Assembly (NCBI RefSeq): GCF_040712315.1
Contig: NC_134022.1
Location: 3,782,001-3,846,000, forward strand
Origin: Castanea sativa
Taxonomy: Eukaryota; Streptophyta; Magnoliopsida; Fagales; Fagaceae
Length of the DNA: 64,000 nucleotides
Reading direction: 5' to 3'
The translations under genes were made by a program, and so were the position numbers. Below are positions 24,367-36,720 of this stretch, piece by piece. The notes under the pieces are model-generated. The model worked only from the letters and a program-made list of their open reading frames with translations, was not told the DNA's origin and ran no database searches. Every line of letters begins with the position of its first letter. Within the stretch, counting starts at the first letter, position 1.

Positions 24367-24746
24367 TCTTCTTCATTTAAGATGGAGTGGGGATTGTGGC
24401 TAAGGATATGGGATCATCATTAACTGTCATTGATGGAATGTGACACATTCAACGTTAAATGCTCCTAATGCAACCCTTGATTCTTGGCTTTGATGCACCA
24501 CACTTGTCCAAATGGACAGCTAGATGGCTTCTTTAGGTTTTAATAAGGCACGGGAACCCAAGGGTCATGGGCTCTTTTCTAGCTTGCCTTTCTCCTCTGG
24601 GTTCCCATTTTCTTTTTTCTTCTACTTGTTATTGAGAGAGATAAAATATTTCTGAGAGATCCAAACTTCCAGAGGTGATCAACTTAAGTTTTTACTCATC
24701 TCAGTAAGTTTCTTCCTCACTTTCTTTACCTTCCTCTAGTCTATTT

Positions 24747-26430
24747 TTGTTTTATGTTCTTTTTAGTAGAAAATTAGGTAGATTTAGATCTTTAGTTGAT
24801 ACCCCCAAGGGGCTAATTGCATATAGGGCCAATTATGGCAATCTAGACAACATCGGGGTGTGTTATTGCCTAGACAAAGAGGTAGACTTTAGGAGAGGAA
24901 TAGAAATGGTTATCATTCCTTTGGTTGCAATTGTAGAGGGAGAAGATAGGATCCTTATGAGTAAACTCGTCACCAATTTTCTGAGATTTTTTAAAATATG
25001 CCTTAATTAGTGTACCTCGAACATTTTTAGGGTAATGAGTAGTGTGGCCAAGCTCAATAGGAGACTCAGGCTCAATCTTACCGAGCACGATATCAACTAC
25101 GTATATAACTGCCAAGATGGTAAAACTTGGGCTTTCACCGTAAAACCTGGCATGGGGAGGCGAGATTGATCTCTTTTCTCCCAGACTTTTACAAAGAAAA
25201 GGAGGGAGTTTCATGTGATCACGGGTAACTGGCATCTTGACAAGCTTCCCTGTCCGATATTCGCAGGTAGAGCAGGTAGGTAGGATCTTAGGTTCACATT
25301 CCCTTAACCTTCGTTTCTTCGGCTTGATGTCATATCTGATTGACTAATTTGTTATTTATTTATTATTTAGTTTCAGAGGACTTCACTTTCAAGAAGAATA
25401 GGCATCTGATCAACTTCACTGAGAACATGTCTTTTAGTAAAGTGCTTAAGAGGCCCCATTCTGCTCAAGTCCAAATTCCCACTTCTACGACTCAACCTCC
25501 TCCACCTCCACTTTCTACTACCATGCCTGCCCGAGAAGCATGAGGGGGAAGGAAGCATCAAAAAAAGAGGGGAATCTAAGGTCCCAAACCAAGAGGGGTC
25601 CGCGGGTTTTGAGACTGATTTTGTACCATATGTGCGGGCCTTCCTGTTGATGAGGAGCCCCTCTTTACTTTTGAGAGGGTAAGGCCATGAAGGAGCAATC
25701 GCAAAGGATGTGTGGCCAATTGTGTTAGCACAACCCTACTTCTTGCGAACATGGAGAGTTGGGCTAAATGGGAGGACAACGATCTACTGCTTGGAATGAA
25801 GAGGGAGGTCATACTAGTACACTTAGCCATTTCTATTTTTATTTCATCTTTTTCCTTATGACTTAAGCATTGTTTTACAGGGCTATCAAGGCATCACCGA
25901 GTTGCAAAGAAGAATTGTAGGCTTGAAGGATAAGATTAAGGAAATGGAGCCCAAAAAAGAAGACCTTTTGAAGAAGATCTCGGATGTCATGTCTAAAGTG
26001 ACCTAGTCTGAGAAGCTCCAAGCTGAGGCTAAGGATAGCACTAGATTCATAATAGAGAGGAAAGAGGCCATGGAGAAAGAGCTTGAGGATAAAAACAAAG
26101 ATCTTGCCAAGAAAATGGGCGAGCTAGAGGCCCAAGCCGAAGCTACCCAGGAGGAGCTCGAGAATGCCTACAAACAAGGTCAAGTGGATTGCATTGCATC
26201 CGTGAGGGAGGAAATGCAAAACACCCTCTGAAATTATTTTTCCATGAGATGGGGGGCTACCTTGGATGCTTTGCAAGTGGAGGCAAGATCTGCTCCTATG
26301 ACCGAATAAGGCATTTCATATCTTGCTTACCTGATCATGATTCTCAACCCAAAGATCCAAAATATTGAAGCCAATGCTTCCTCGGTCCAAATAATTGAAG
26401 ACCCCATTACGGGGAATCAGGCTTAAGAAT
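24747..26430 (+). pseudogene. Antisense ORF of the Tat-lineage element (putative gypsy-type transposon protein)
   Basis: This lies between integrase and the 3' LTR but is read on the opposite strand to gag-pol. Three features are visible: a globular N-terminal part (24747-25010), a middle block with NLTEHDINYVYNCQDGK and VITGNWHLDKLPCP (25020-25250), and a long Lys/Glu-rich coiled coil (25900-26230). The order matches the antisense-encoded proteins described for Tat-lineage elements and resembles the family named 'putative gypsy type transposon' (PF04195-like; from memory, not searched). The function of that family is not known. This copy has frameshifts and stops, for example a TAG after MSKVT and one near 26229. 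Confidence 0.65.
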
Positions 26431-26944
26431 ATTGTAATTTGCCCCTTTTTTTGGCCCCTTTGTAACCAAACTTTTATTAATAAGAGGCAAGTTTGCTTCT
26501 GTTGATTGTCTACAACTTTTCATTCATTCAACTTTGTGACCCAATAAATACTTCTTTTTCATTAGTATTAGTTTTACTTAGCCTAGGCAAACCATTTGCA
26601 TGATTTCCACTTTGGCTTTACCTTAATTTTCCTTTTGCTAGTGACTTAGGGATCAAATTGAGACAGAAGTTCTATTTAAGGCACACTCAAGGCAAAGACA
26701 TGGTCTAGTACCCTAGGGTTTTACAAAGAGCTTTCGAGGTAAAGACATTGTCTAATACTTCGGGGTCTAGTGTTTCTATCTTTCGGATGATGCATGGATG
26801 TCATTTTCGAATAGGCTATCTAAACCTAGATCCGTTTAACTACGCATTTAACAAGAAAAAGGCAAAATTAAATAAACATCAAAGTATATTGATAAAAAAA
26901 AATAATACTTCTTAAGATTATATACATTCCATGGCCAAACTACG

Positions 26945-29470
26945 GGCCTTTCATCTAAATTTCTAGACGATAAGCTATCCCCGCAATTGATGTTACTCTG
27001 TAAGGACCTTCCCAGTTCGATTCAAGCTTGCCCCAAGTAGGGTCTCTCGTATTTCCTAAAACTTTCCTCAACACTAAATCAAATGGAATGAATTCTCTAC
27101 AGTTTTCTCCCTTGTTGTATCCATGACTAATCCTCTATTGGTAATTTCCGAGCTTGACCAAGGCGACTTCGCGATTCTCCTGGATTAATTCTAGCTTCTT
27201 GGCCAATAAACAGTTATTTTCTTCTTCTTCTTCAAACTAATCGTTCTGAGAGGTAAGTAATTCAACTTCAATGGGTATAACAGCTTTAGAATCGTAGGTC
27301 ATAGAGAAAGGGGTTTCTCTCGTGGACCGTCAAGGTGCAGTTTGGTATGCCCACAGCACACTTGGGAGCTCCTCAACCCTTTCCTTTTAGACTTGTTAGT
27401 TGTCTTTTCAAACCATTGACTATAGACTTGTTAGTTGCCTCGGCTTGCCCATTGCCCTAAGGATAGGATGGCGTGGAGTATCTATTGATGATTCCTAACT
27501 CCCCATGGTATCTTCGGAAAGTTTTGCTATTAGCTTGGAGATCGTTGTCCGGGATGAGCACTTTGGGTATGTCGAACTCAGTCACAATATTTTTCCATAC
27601 AAATCTTTTCACAGCGGTATCTCGAATATTGGCTAATGGTTCTGCTTCAACACACTTGGTAAAGTGATTTTTTTTTACTAGATTCCACATTTGGTTCCCC
27701 TGGCTTTGGGAAAATGTCCTACTATATCTAAGCCCCATTGGTCAAAAGGCCAAGGGCTTGTGAGAGGATTCAAAGATCTGCGGGTTGATGCTAGGGGTAA
27801 ACCTATGACAATGGTCAAAAGGCCAAGGGCTTGTGAAAGGATTCAAAGATCTGCAGGTTAATGGATGTTAGGGGCAAACCTCTAACAATGGTCACATTTC
27901 TGTGTATAATCTTGAGCTTGGTTTTGCATGTTCGGCCACTAACACCTTTGAGTCAATGCCATATGAGCAATTGATCTTCCCCCCGTATGGCTCCCATGTT
28001 GGGGTTTATGCCCTAAAACCCAATTTATTGGCATATATTTAATAATTAAATTGTTTAATTATATGAGACTATCTATAAATGAACTAAGACATTATCATAG
28101 TCCATGAGATGCATTGTATGTGATTTATGTGAAAAGTCACAGAAGATATAAATCACAAGTTCTTTGTAAACTCAGAAGTTTAGTTCGTAGTCGGCGATGA
28201 AATTGGACGTTTCATCTGCGAAGACTATAACATATCAACTAAGATGATTTGTCTTGATCATGGAAGTGGAGACTTCTAGTTGGTATGTTGATATGTTTTA
28301 AGAGTTAAGACATATTGAACTGGACCGCTGTGAGATTTATTATTCTCCTAACGACTGTCAAATAAATAATAAATCTCACGACTTCTATTTACATCAACTC
28401 TAAATCCTGAGAGAATAATGGACATGATCATGAGATGTAGGTTGCTTTGATATATCAGGAGTGAGATCTATTAGTTACGGTCAAAACCTCAGTATGTTGG
28501 GCATCCGCATTTAGTGTTGATGGAACATATATTCTCAAGATGGAATTCATAGTCTCTTAATGGAGATACAAAATATTCCCTTGAGATAAGTTTAATGGAT
28601 TTAGTTATTCAGAGTGTTGGACCCAACCACTTTAGTAAGGAGTTACTAAAGTATATATTTATGAAATTGGATTTCATAAATATATGACGAATAACATAAA
28701 GGATTAAACCAGGTACTCAAGGATTAAGATGTAGTAATCTTCAAAGTGGCAGTCTATATTTATGACTTTGGATTACTACGAATATTTTAATGAAGGGGTT
28801 GTATACATAATAAAGTCTTGGGATATAATTTATTAATAAGGCCTAGAGTGCAATTATATTTATATAGTGGTATTAAATATAATTAATGGTAACTTTGGGC
28901 TTGTCAAGAGTTGATGGAAAAGCCCAAGGCCCATTGGAGCTAGTGTCTTATTGGTCCCTTTTGGTCCCAGTCCAAGCCACACACTAAAGCCCAATTGGAA
29001 AGGCCCAATAGGCCAGCCCAATTAGATAATCAGTTAATTATAAAGGGAGAAACATACAGAATTTTTATTAGAAGAGATTAGAAAAGAAAAAGAAACGGTG
29101 TGTGAGAGAGTGTGAGACACACTTTCATTCTCCCTTTGAAAAACTGATTGAGAGACCACACATCTTGGGCGTAAAGTGGAATTGGAGTGAAGATTAAAAG
29201 TGTTCCCAAGTGCTTCTAATCTTTGTTTTGAATTTCTCCACACCAAGGTACGCTATCTTGTTCTTAAATTCTGAAATTTACATTGTGCACGTTATCAATC
29301 ATGAATGAAATAGATCCTTGTTTGTTGCTTCCGCTATGTGTTTTGTATGAGATACAAAACCAGATTTTTTCCTTCATCCCACACATCCCCTCGTGTAGCT
29401 CTTCTAGAAGTATCTCAACTACCTCAGGGTGGATGCACAAATGGTATGGTCTCGTGTATGATCTCTTATA
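26945..29470 (-). pseudogene. Integrase region of the Tat-lineage element (interrupted)
   Basis: Integrase joins retrotransposon cDNA to the chromosome. On the minus strand there are the N-terminal zinc-binding segment (ELHEGMCGSHTGGRS, split by the solo LTR), part of the catalytic core with FDIPKVLIPDND and YSTPSYP followed by GNGQAEATNKS, and a C-terminal GKLESNWEGPYRV near 27010-27045. Stops are present, for example one directly after YSTPSYP. The 1380-bp solo LTR at 27997-29376 divides the zinc-binding region, and removing it restores the reading across HEG-MCG-SHTGG. Confidence 0.85.
27997..29376. mobile_element. Solo LTR, 1380 bp, inside integrase
   Basis: The insert begins TGTTGGGGTTTATGCCC and ends TTTTCCTTCA. 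It is flanked by TCCCA at 27992-27996 and 29377-29381. Joining the flanks rebuilds the integrase zinc-binding motif, so both ends are well supported. The TGTTGGGGTTTATGCCCTAAA start resembles LTRs of plant Ty1/copia elements. No internal copia sequence remains. Confidence 0.88.
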
Positions 29471-29594
29471 GAGTTTCCCTTCTTCGGATATCCAGAACCT
29501 AGGAGACTTTTGCCTAATTTTTCGGCTTCAGACTTGTCCTTAGGTGACAATCCCTCCTTAATGTATGCTACAATTGGATCCATCTAACTAAGAC

Positions 29595-30140
29595 CTAGGT
29601 GAATGCTATGCACTGTGATTTCCTTAAGAGACATGTGCTTGGATATTGAAGGGTCTCCACCATGATGATTCTAGGAAAGGAATCACTGATCGAGGGGGCC
29701 AAGGTAGCCAAAGAGTTAGCATGGCTATTATTCCCTTGGGATATCTGAATGATGGTTACTTGTTCAAACTGGGACTGGAGAAACCTAACCTCCTTGAGAT
29801 AATCAATCATCCTCTGTTCCTTAGCCTTAAATTACCCATTAACCTGGTTGAAAACCAGTCTCATATCACACTGAAGGCGTAACTTGGCTGCCTTGGCCTA
29901 CTTAGCCATCTGAAGTCCTACAAGAAGAGCTTCATACTTAGCTTTGTTGTTAGAAGCATGGAAATCCAGCCGAAAAAATCTTTCCAACTATATCCCCTTA
30001 GGTAAGATGAACACTATCTCTACCGTTGTCGTTTGGTAATTAGTGGACCTGTTCACAAATGAATGCCAAGCTGTAGCTCTACCCGGCGAAGCTTGCTTAC
30101 CACCACAAATCTCGACTACTTCGTTAGAAGGGCTCGATGT
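29595..30140 (-). pseudogene. Second RNase H domain (archaeal-like type) of the Tat-lineage element
   Basis: Next to the integrase, on the minus strand, lie LDFHASNNKAKYEALLVGLQ, then LQCDMRLVFNQVNG, then MIDYLKEV and NNSHANSLATLA. This series (NN-A-YEAL, D-x-x-V-x-N-Q-V-N-G, H-A-x-x-L-A) is that of the RNase H acquired by Tat elements in addition to the standard retroviral-type domain. A stop codon follows QVNG, so it is broken. Confidence 0.75.
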
Positions 30141-30227
30141 GAATTCAACAATGAAATTAGCTAAGATCTACCTTTTGACTTACGTTATTGGATGGTACTT
30201 GATATCAAAAGCTCCTAGGGCTATTCC

Positions 30228-31700
30228 CTATTTAGCGATCCTCTCCGAGAAGCCTACTTGCCTTAATAGGGCTTGAAGGTGATGCTCTGTGAGTACTATT
30301 ACAATATGAGCTTGAAAGTAATGCGGTAATTTCTTAGTGGCATGGATAACGGCTAGAGCTACTTTTTCCAATGGATGATAGCGAACCTCAGCTTCCAGTA
30401 GAGTCTTGCTCACGTAGTAGATTGGTTTCTTCACCTTTTGCTCTACCCTGACGAGCATCGCCTTGATAGCATGATCGATTACTGCTAGATACATGTACAG
30501 TACTTCTCCTGTCATTGGTTAGGAAAGGATGGGAGCCCTAGCTAAGTAGGCTTTCGGCTCAAAAATGCCATTTGGCACTCCTTCATCCACTGGAAATCTT
30601 TCCACTTCTTCAAGAGTTGAAAGAATGGTCTGCATCTATCCTCCAACTAAGAGATGAAGTGGTTTAGAGTAGTAGTCATCCTCGTGACCAAATATCCAAG
30701 GAATTTTCTCGAGCTTACCCCAAAAGCGCATTTAGAGGCATTTAACCTTAAGTGATACTTTTTGAGCACTTCAAAGATCTTGGTTAAGTCCTACAAGTGG
30801 TTCTCCGCCAACTTGCTCTTCACCACCATATCATCAATGTAAGCTTCCATGTTCCTTCCTAACTGAGCCCCAAACATTTTAGTGACCATCCTTTGATAGG
30901 TAGATCCTACATTTTTCAACCTAAACGACATGACCATGTAATGGTAGTTACTTGTAGGGTTTATGAAAGAGGTTTTTTTCCTAGTCCTCGAGGGCCAATG
31001 CTAGTTGGTGGTAGCCTTAGAATGCATCCAAAAAACTCATCCTCGGATGTCTAAAAGTGGGGCCCATAAGCTAATCGATCTTAGGTACTAGGAATGGATC
31101 CTTGGGACAAGCTTTATTTAAATCCATGAAGTCTATACAAACCCTACATTTCCTAGTCTTTTTCTTGACCAACACAGTGTTGTCTAACTAATCCGGATAG
31201 AAAACTTCCTTGATTGCTCCAGCCCTCATCAGTTTATTTGCTTCTTCCTTAACGAGGTCGAAGTGAATATCTAAGGACCTTCTAGGCTTCTGCTTCTTTG
31301 GAGTACATTTTGGATCCACATTAAGCTTATGGCAGTGAACTTTGGAACCACCTTTGGTGTTTCATAGGGAGTGCAAGCAAATATATCTATATTATTGACC
31401 TAGAAGAGTAGTAGTTGTACCTTTTCTGGTAACGAGAGGCCTTTACCGACCTGGAAGTGCTTTTTCCTCGGATCTATAAAGACCTTCTCCAACTCTTCGC
31501 ATTGCTCTTTTGATGTGGACATGGCATCCATGGATTCCAACTATTCCAACTATTGTTTGTGCCTTATAGCCGTTATCAAGCATTGTCTCACTGCACTTTG
31601 GTCTCCTTAAAGCTCATAAATTCTTGATTAGTAGGAAATTCACCTTTTGGTGCAAGGAAGAGGGCATCGGCCCTATGGAATGGATCCAAGGACGACCAAG
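30228..31700 (-). pseudogene. Reverse transcriptase and first RNase H of the Tat-lineage element
   Basis: The RT catalytic motif reads YIDDM at 30841-30827 in the context EAYIDDMVVKSKL. The connected RNase H region (30515-30228) reads YLAVIDHAIKAMLVR, YYVSKTLL, RYHPLEKVAL and HYFQAHIVIVLT, the standard gypsy arrangement. The upstream RT palm and finger regions are recognisable but in shifted frames. No continuous frame spans the domain. Confidence 0.85.
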
Positions 31701-31784
31701 GATAGCCGTGTATGGAGAGTAAGAGTGAACCACTATAAAATTCACCAACACTTCCTTTCCCCCAGCCACCACAAGGTGTTGGAT

Positions 31785-32021
31785 TTAGCCTGCTAGTGTC
31801 ATGACTATTCCATCGAAGGCAATTAAAAAGGTGTAATATTTTGACAAGTCTTTTGGCGTCAGGCCCAAACCTTGGTATAGATTAAAGTACATAATCTCAG
31901 CCCCACTTGCTTGATCAACCATCACCCTCTTCACATCAAAACCTGAAATCCTTATGGTCACCACAAAAGCATCCTCATGGGGTTGGACAATCTCTTCCTT
32001 ATCTTGCCCCGAGAACCCCAA
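31785..32021 (-). pseudogene. Aspartic protease region of the Tat-lineage element
   Basis: VMVDQASGAEIMYFNLYQGL fits the retropepsin active-site region as found in Tat-type elements (VDxGSGAEIMY). The catalytic Asp is kept but the following Gly is Ala. It sits between gag and RT, in the usual order. Confidence 0.75.
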
Positions 32022-32054
32022 GAAGTCCTCCTCCTACTTGTGCTTCTTAATAGG

Positions 32055-32378
32055 TTAAATCTCTATCCCGAGCTTTGGTGTAGGTGCCACGGTCAAAACC
32101 CTAGGAGCCACTTGCCCAAGGAGGCTTGAAACCCTAGCCACATGGATCACTTTGATAATACCAATTGGTGGGGCTGTGCCCCAAGCTCCACTTAACCCTG
32201 ATGCTCCCTGATGACGTGAATGGTCATGGGTTATGAATTTCTTAAGATGACTGGCTTTCTCTAGCTGATCCAAATGATCCTTCAAAGTTCTATAGTCCTC
32301 CATGGTATGATCATGTTCCCGATGATAGGAACAGAAAAGACTTTGGTTCTTTTAGGATGCGTCCCCATTCATCTTATT
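32055..32378 (-). pseudogene. Gag 3' part of the Tat-lineage element
   Basis: A zinc-knuckle-like stretch (FCSYHREHDHTMEDYRTLKDHLDQL) is typical of the gag C terminus in this lineage. It is cut from the rest of gag by the 6.35 kb insertion directly upstream. A stop interrupts the run before FCSYH. Confidence 0.75.
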
Positions 32379-33848
32379 CAGCCTGTAGATACCGTATTTT
32401 GTCCGCCCTTGATTTGCGTCCCAAACTCTGAAAATTCCAAAAATATTCATTTTTCATCAGAGGACTGTGGGAACATCTAGATTGACATGATACAATCTGT
32501 TCAGGCATCGGAGCACTCAAAGTGCCTTTTTAGGTCAAATTGACCAAAATGCCCATGATCAACCTTAGGTTGACCAAAAGTCAAAGTTGGTCAAAATCAC
32601 CCCAAAACTACAATTTTCATGTTCTAAAATGAAACCCGAGTTATTCAGAGATTTTTGTCAACTTTGACCAAGTTTGATCCGAGGTTGACTCCTAAGGGCA
32701 CCAGAAAACCTAAATTTGACCCAACCTTTAGAATGGATTAGAGCTAATGCCATTGTGAAGATTATTGAATTTCCTCTCCAGCGATTATTCATAGGTTAAA
32801 TTCGGAGCTGAAATGGTTGAGATATTTTGAAAATCGTGCTGGGTGCGTTAGCTCGCTTCCTAAGACCATAACTTTTGATCCAATTGTTAGATTTTCAGTT
32901 TCTTCAATGTTTTGGAAACTAGACATCCATACCTTTCTAGGTACATTAGATCAGCTTAGTTAGAGTTTAGGAAGACCTTCAAATATGCGTTCGAAGTCAA
33001 GCAGGAACAAGATAGGATTGCTAATGTCAGCAATCAGCCCTGGCACACCTTCAGGGGCTACTAGAGCTGACAGGCGGACCTTGAAGAGCCCTCAGCAACT
33101 AAAGGGTAAAATTTTCAGTTTAAGACCCTAGACCCCTCAGATTTCAAAGGAAGGTTTTTGGAAATTTTGGAGCATTTTTTGGGCAAATTCTCTTTTTCTT
33201 TTTCTCTAAATCCTCTCCATAACACGCACAAAACCTTTGATTTCTCACTTTTCCCAACAATTAAGAGGCAGTGTTCTACACCCATTTAATTTTGTAGCCT
33301 TTTTATTGCTTTATCTTGCTTTCTAAGATGTTTTATAACTTGTCCTAGCATATTTCTTGCTTTATCTTGCCTCCTAGCATGTTTTATAGCTATCCTAACA
33401 TGTCTACTTGCTTTCTAACGTGCTTTATCACTTTGATGTTGTTAGCCTAGTCTTCTTGAGCTAGGATATGACTAGTTTGTGCTTCTTGCCATGTTTATGT
33501 GTTTAGATCTATATTTTTATGTGTTTAAAGCTTTGTTTGGATGCTATGTCTAGTGCCTTTATAGCTGTATATCTCTTGTTTATGCCTCTTTCTTGTGCTT
33601 TGGCTTTCGGGTAGGGTGTAAATCTAGATCTAGTAGTCTAGGCCTACAGCCATATACCCAAGTTTCAATAAAGGGTTTGGACTAGTTCCTCTATGCATGT
33701 TTGTGCTTTGTTTGCTCTTTTTCATGTGTCCATGTTTGGATCCATCCTGGTAGGCTCTTTGCCATGTTCTTCTTGTTGTTGTTTTTTTTTCCCCTTTGCA
33801 GGTTTGTGCTTGTTGGTCTTTGGGGCTTCTTGCTTATTTGGTTGCACC

Positions 33849-34853
33849 TGATAGACCAAGAATATATTGACCCCTTGTGATGAATTAATTGATTAATTAG
33901 TCAAGTTTATTAATAAAATTAACATGCAATATACGTTGCAGCACAAACAAATCACCAACTTAAATAAAATGCAGCAGAAAATAAAGTTGACAATGTGATT
34001 TGTTTTTTAATGGAAAAAACCTCTAAGGCAAAAACCCCACCAGGTGATTTTAAGGTCACCACTCCCGAGAATTTATTATTACCACAACAAGCGGTTACAA
34101 GTAAAGGAATCTCAGTACCTTATACAAACCTACAGTTGAACCCTTACCCCAATACCCAATTGAACTTGTTCTGTAGTGACAATCTCTCATTTTAATGCAC
34201 GGCTCCCAGTACGTGACTAACCAATAGATGTGAGGATCCCAGTACGTAACTTAATCACCAACTTGAGAAGGATGTTGGCTGCAAAGTTTTTCAGTTCATC
34301 ACACGATGAAAATCACGAAATTGCTTGGTCACAAAACTCTATGGTGTACAAATATAGCAGCTTCTTCAAGAGAAAGAAGAATTAGGGCAAACTAGGTTTC
34401 CAGTCACAATTTGCATGAACAACTGTGCAACTGTGCTCACTGTGACGACTCTTAAAATAATCCTTATATATGTTTAGGGTTGTGAGAAAAGAAAGCCAAA
34501 CACATACTCATGGATTGGGATGAAATCAGAACTGAAAATCTGATTTTCATAATTCTCAATAGATACCCTATTTGTCAAGCAGCTGTTAAGCGTCGAGCTA
34601 AAACAACTTTTTAAATCTCAATAGATACTAGCTGTTGAGATTTAAAATCCAACACTTCATCACTTGACTTGGACAGACTTGCATGGCTTTAACACTTGAA
34701 CTTGAAACCTTATTCCTTGAAGCATTAAAAACATCCTAAATCTACCCAATTACAAGTGAAATGTATTTTGTCAAAGGATTAGCTAATACATGATGAAATA
34801 TGTTCCTAACATGAATCACATATGTCCTAACATGAATCACATATGTCCTAACA
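33849..34853. mobile_element. Solo LTR, 1005 bp, nested in the giant LTR
   Basis: The element runs from TGATAGACCAAG to CATATGTCCTAACA. The flanks are GCACC (33844-33848) and GCACT (34854-34858), a 5-bp duplication with one mismatch. A near-exact 24-bp direct repeat (CATGAATCACATATGTCCTAA) lies at its right end. The orientation is probably minus, since the reverse complement starts TGTTAGGACATATG. The interior lacks retrotransposon genes. The AAAACCCCACCAGGTGATTT stretch near 34034 resembles a widespread plant LTR family. Confidence 0.75.
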
Positions 34854-34982
34854 GCACTCATTCCCCTTTTGTGGCTTGTTTGGATGCAACCATGTTTGGG
34901 AGTACATCTTTGTGATGTTTGGTTTACTTGAAGCTTGCCTTTCTCTCCTTTCCTTAGCTTTGCATGTTATGGTTTCTCATGT

Positions 34983-36720
34983 TGTAGACACCACATTTTG
35001 TACCCCTTACAACTCGGGTCCCCGCTCTCTAATGATGGTAAAATTCTAAAGGCTAATTAGGGCTCGATCAGATTATAAATTGACTTGAGGAAAGTTTCAT
35101 ATAAAATATAACTCTTTTATGAATAAAATAAAGCTATTTTTGGAAAATAAAGGCCATGGAAACCCTGGGGCTGTATACGCATACACGCGTATGAGTATGT
35201 AGGTTTGATATATGCGTACATAGACATGGACCAGTGCATACAATTAGGGTTCTAGAAGCTAAGAAAGGAAGGTTTTTTGCATTAGCCTGGGAGCTATTCC
35301 ACATTGTCTATGAGCCATTCCAAGCCCTCATTTTTCAACTGTATAAAGCCTTATATGGTATACTTCAAAAACACACAGAAAATCCTAAGCAAAAACCTAA
35401 GATTTGTTAGAAATAATGAATCAAAGAGGGAGTTTTTCACAAAACATCCTCAAGTCAATTTTCATTTGATTGAGACCTTTTTTGGTCTTGATCTTTCAAA
35501 TTTAGGATTACTAATCACTTTTGTATTTGATTGTGAATAGATTAACTAAGGGGAATGACCAAAATCAAGCTTGAAAAGCTCCTTGTTTGAGGTATTGAGT
35601 TCTAAACTCTTTTCTTTTCATTTCTCTATTTTAATCATGTTTTCTTTGGGCTTTCTTGCTTAGTTTATGTTTCAACATGTTTAGTAAGCCTAGGGTTCTT
35701 CAGGGCATGTCTATGTGCGCATGCTTCTTGCATGATTACGCAGGTTCGAAGTATGCATATGCATACAACTGGCCTACATATGCAGGCCTATGCACACGCA
35801 TACTAGTGCCCAAAAACCCTAATCTGAATTTTCTGCTTCTGCTTCTTTGTTTCTTTCACATAATATGCCTCTGTTTTGACCATCTTTTATGTTATTTTAA
35901 GTCTCTGTTGTGTTGTTTGCTTGCTTGTTTGTCTCTAAGATGATAGATTAGGGTTTCCTTTCTATTCCTTGCTTCAATACCATAAACATGCATTCATATG
36001 TCCATGCATTGGTGCATAGGGTGCTGTGGTGCAGCAAGATAAGTGAGGTAATTCATGCATTCACATTCACATGTATATGGAGTTACTTTGATGATGAATA
36101 TGAACATGTTGGATGATATACTTTAGATGTTTTAATGATATCATAAGATTGTTTAGCTCTAATATACCTATGTTTCTAACATATATGATTGCTGCCTTGT
36201 CTATGCTTTTGTTTAGATAAATATGAATGATTTTGTTTAGATAAGCATGATAGATGTAGGCTAGGTTTGATGTGGACAAGTATGATAGATGTATGCTAGG
36301 TTTGATGTTGTTTGCCATGATAGATGTAGCGTTTGTGATGATATAAGAAGCATGATAGATGTATGTTAGGGTTTAGGATGAAATGTCATGTTTGTATGCT
36401 TAGATGTATGTTAGTGCGTGCATGAGTATAGAATGCGATGTTGAACGTGCCTTTCATAGGATTAAGACGTAAGACATAATGAGTGAAAGCCAACCCACGG
36501 ATCGAGCGATTTTGGGTGCCTAACACTTTTCCAAAATCGTACCCAAACTCTGAACCCATACTTTGGTAGTAAGATCAGTTCTTCCATGTAAGGGCGCTAT
36601 ATACATGGTTCCTAGACCATAAAACTAGGTAGTGACTCCAATTTGTTTCACCGTCCCAGTTCACTCAACCAAGGTGTACTCCCCTTTCCTTACAAAGGAG
36701 GGAAAAACGTCTGGTGCCTT
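34983..36720 (+). mobile_element. Second Tat/Ogre-type LTR nested in the giant LTR (right limit uncertain)
   Basis: A second head, TGTAGACACCACATTTTGTA, starts at 34983. A second tail signature (GGTGCCTAACACTTTTCC ... TAGTGACTCC) lies at 36510-36645. The outer element has its own head at 32384 and its own tail at 38385-38736. The order head-head-tail-tail is what a nested insertion would give. The flank before 34983 is CATGT. A candidate duplicate at 36070-36074 would end the element too early for the tail signature, so the right boundary is left open. Confidence 0.5.
36236..36370. repeat. Degenerate direct repeats in LTR
   Basis: ATGATAGATGTA followed by GCTAGGTTTGATG-like sequence recurs four times (near 36247, 36288, 36318 and 36351) with spacers of 30-40 bp. 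These are imperfect repeats within the nested LTR and are not coding. Confidence 0.6.
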
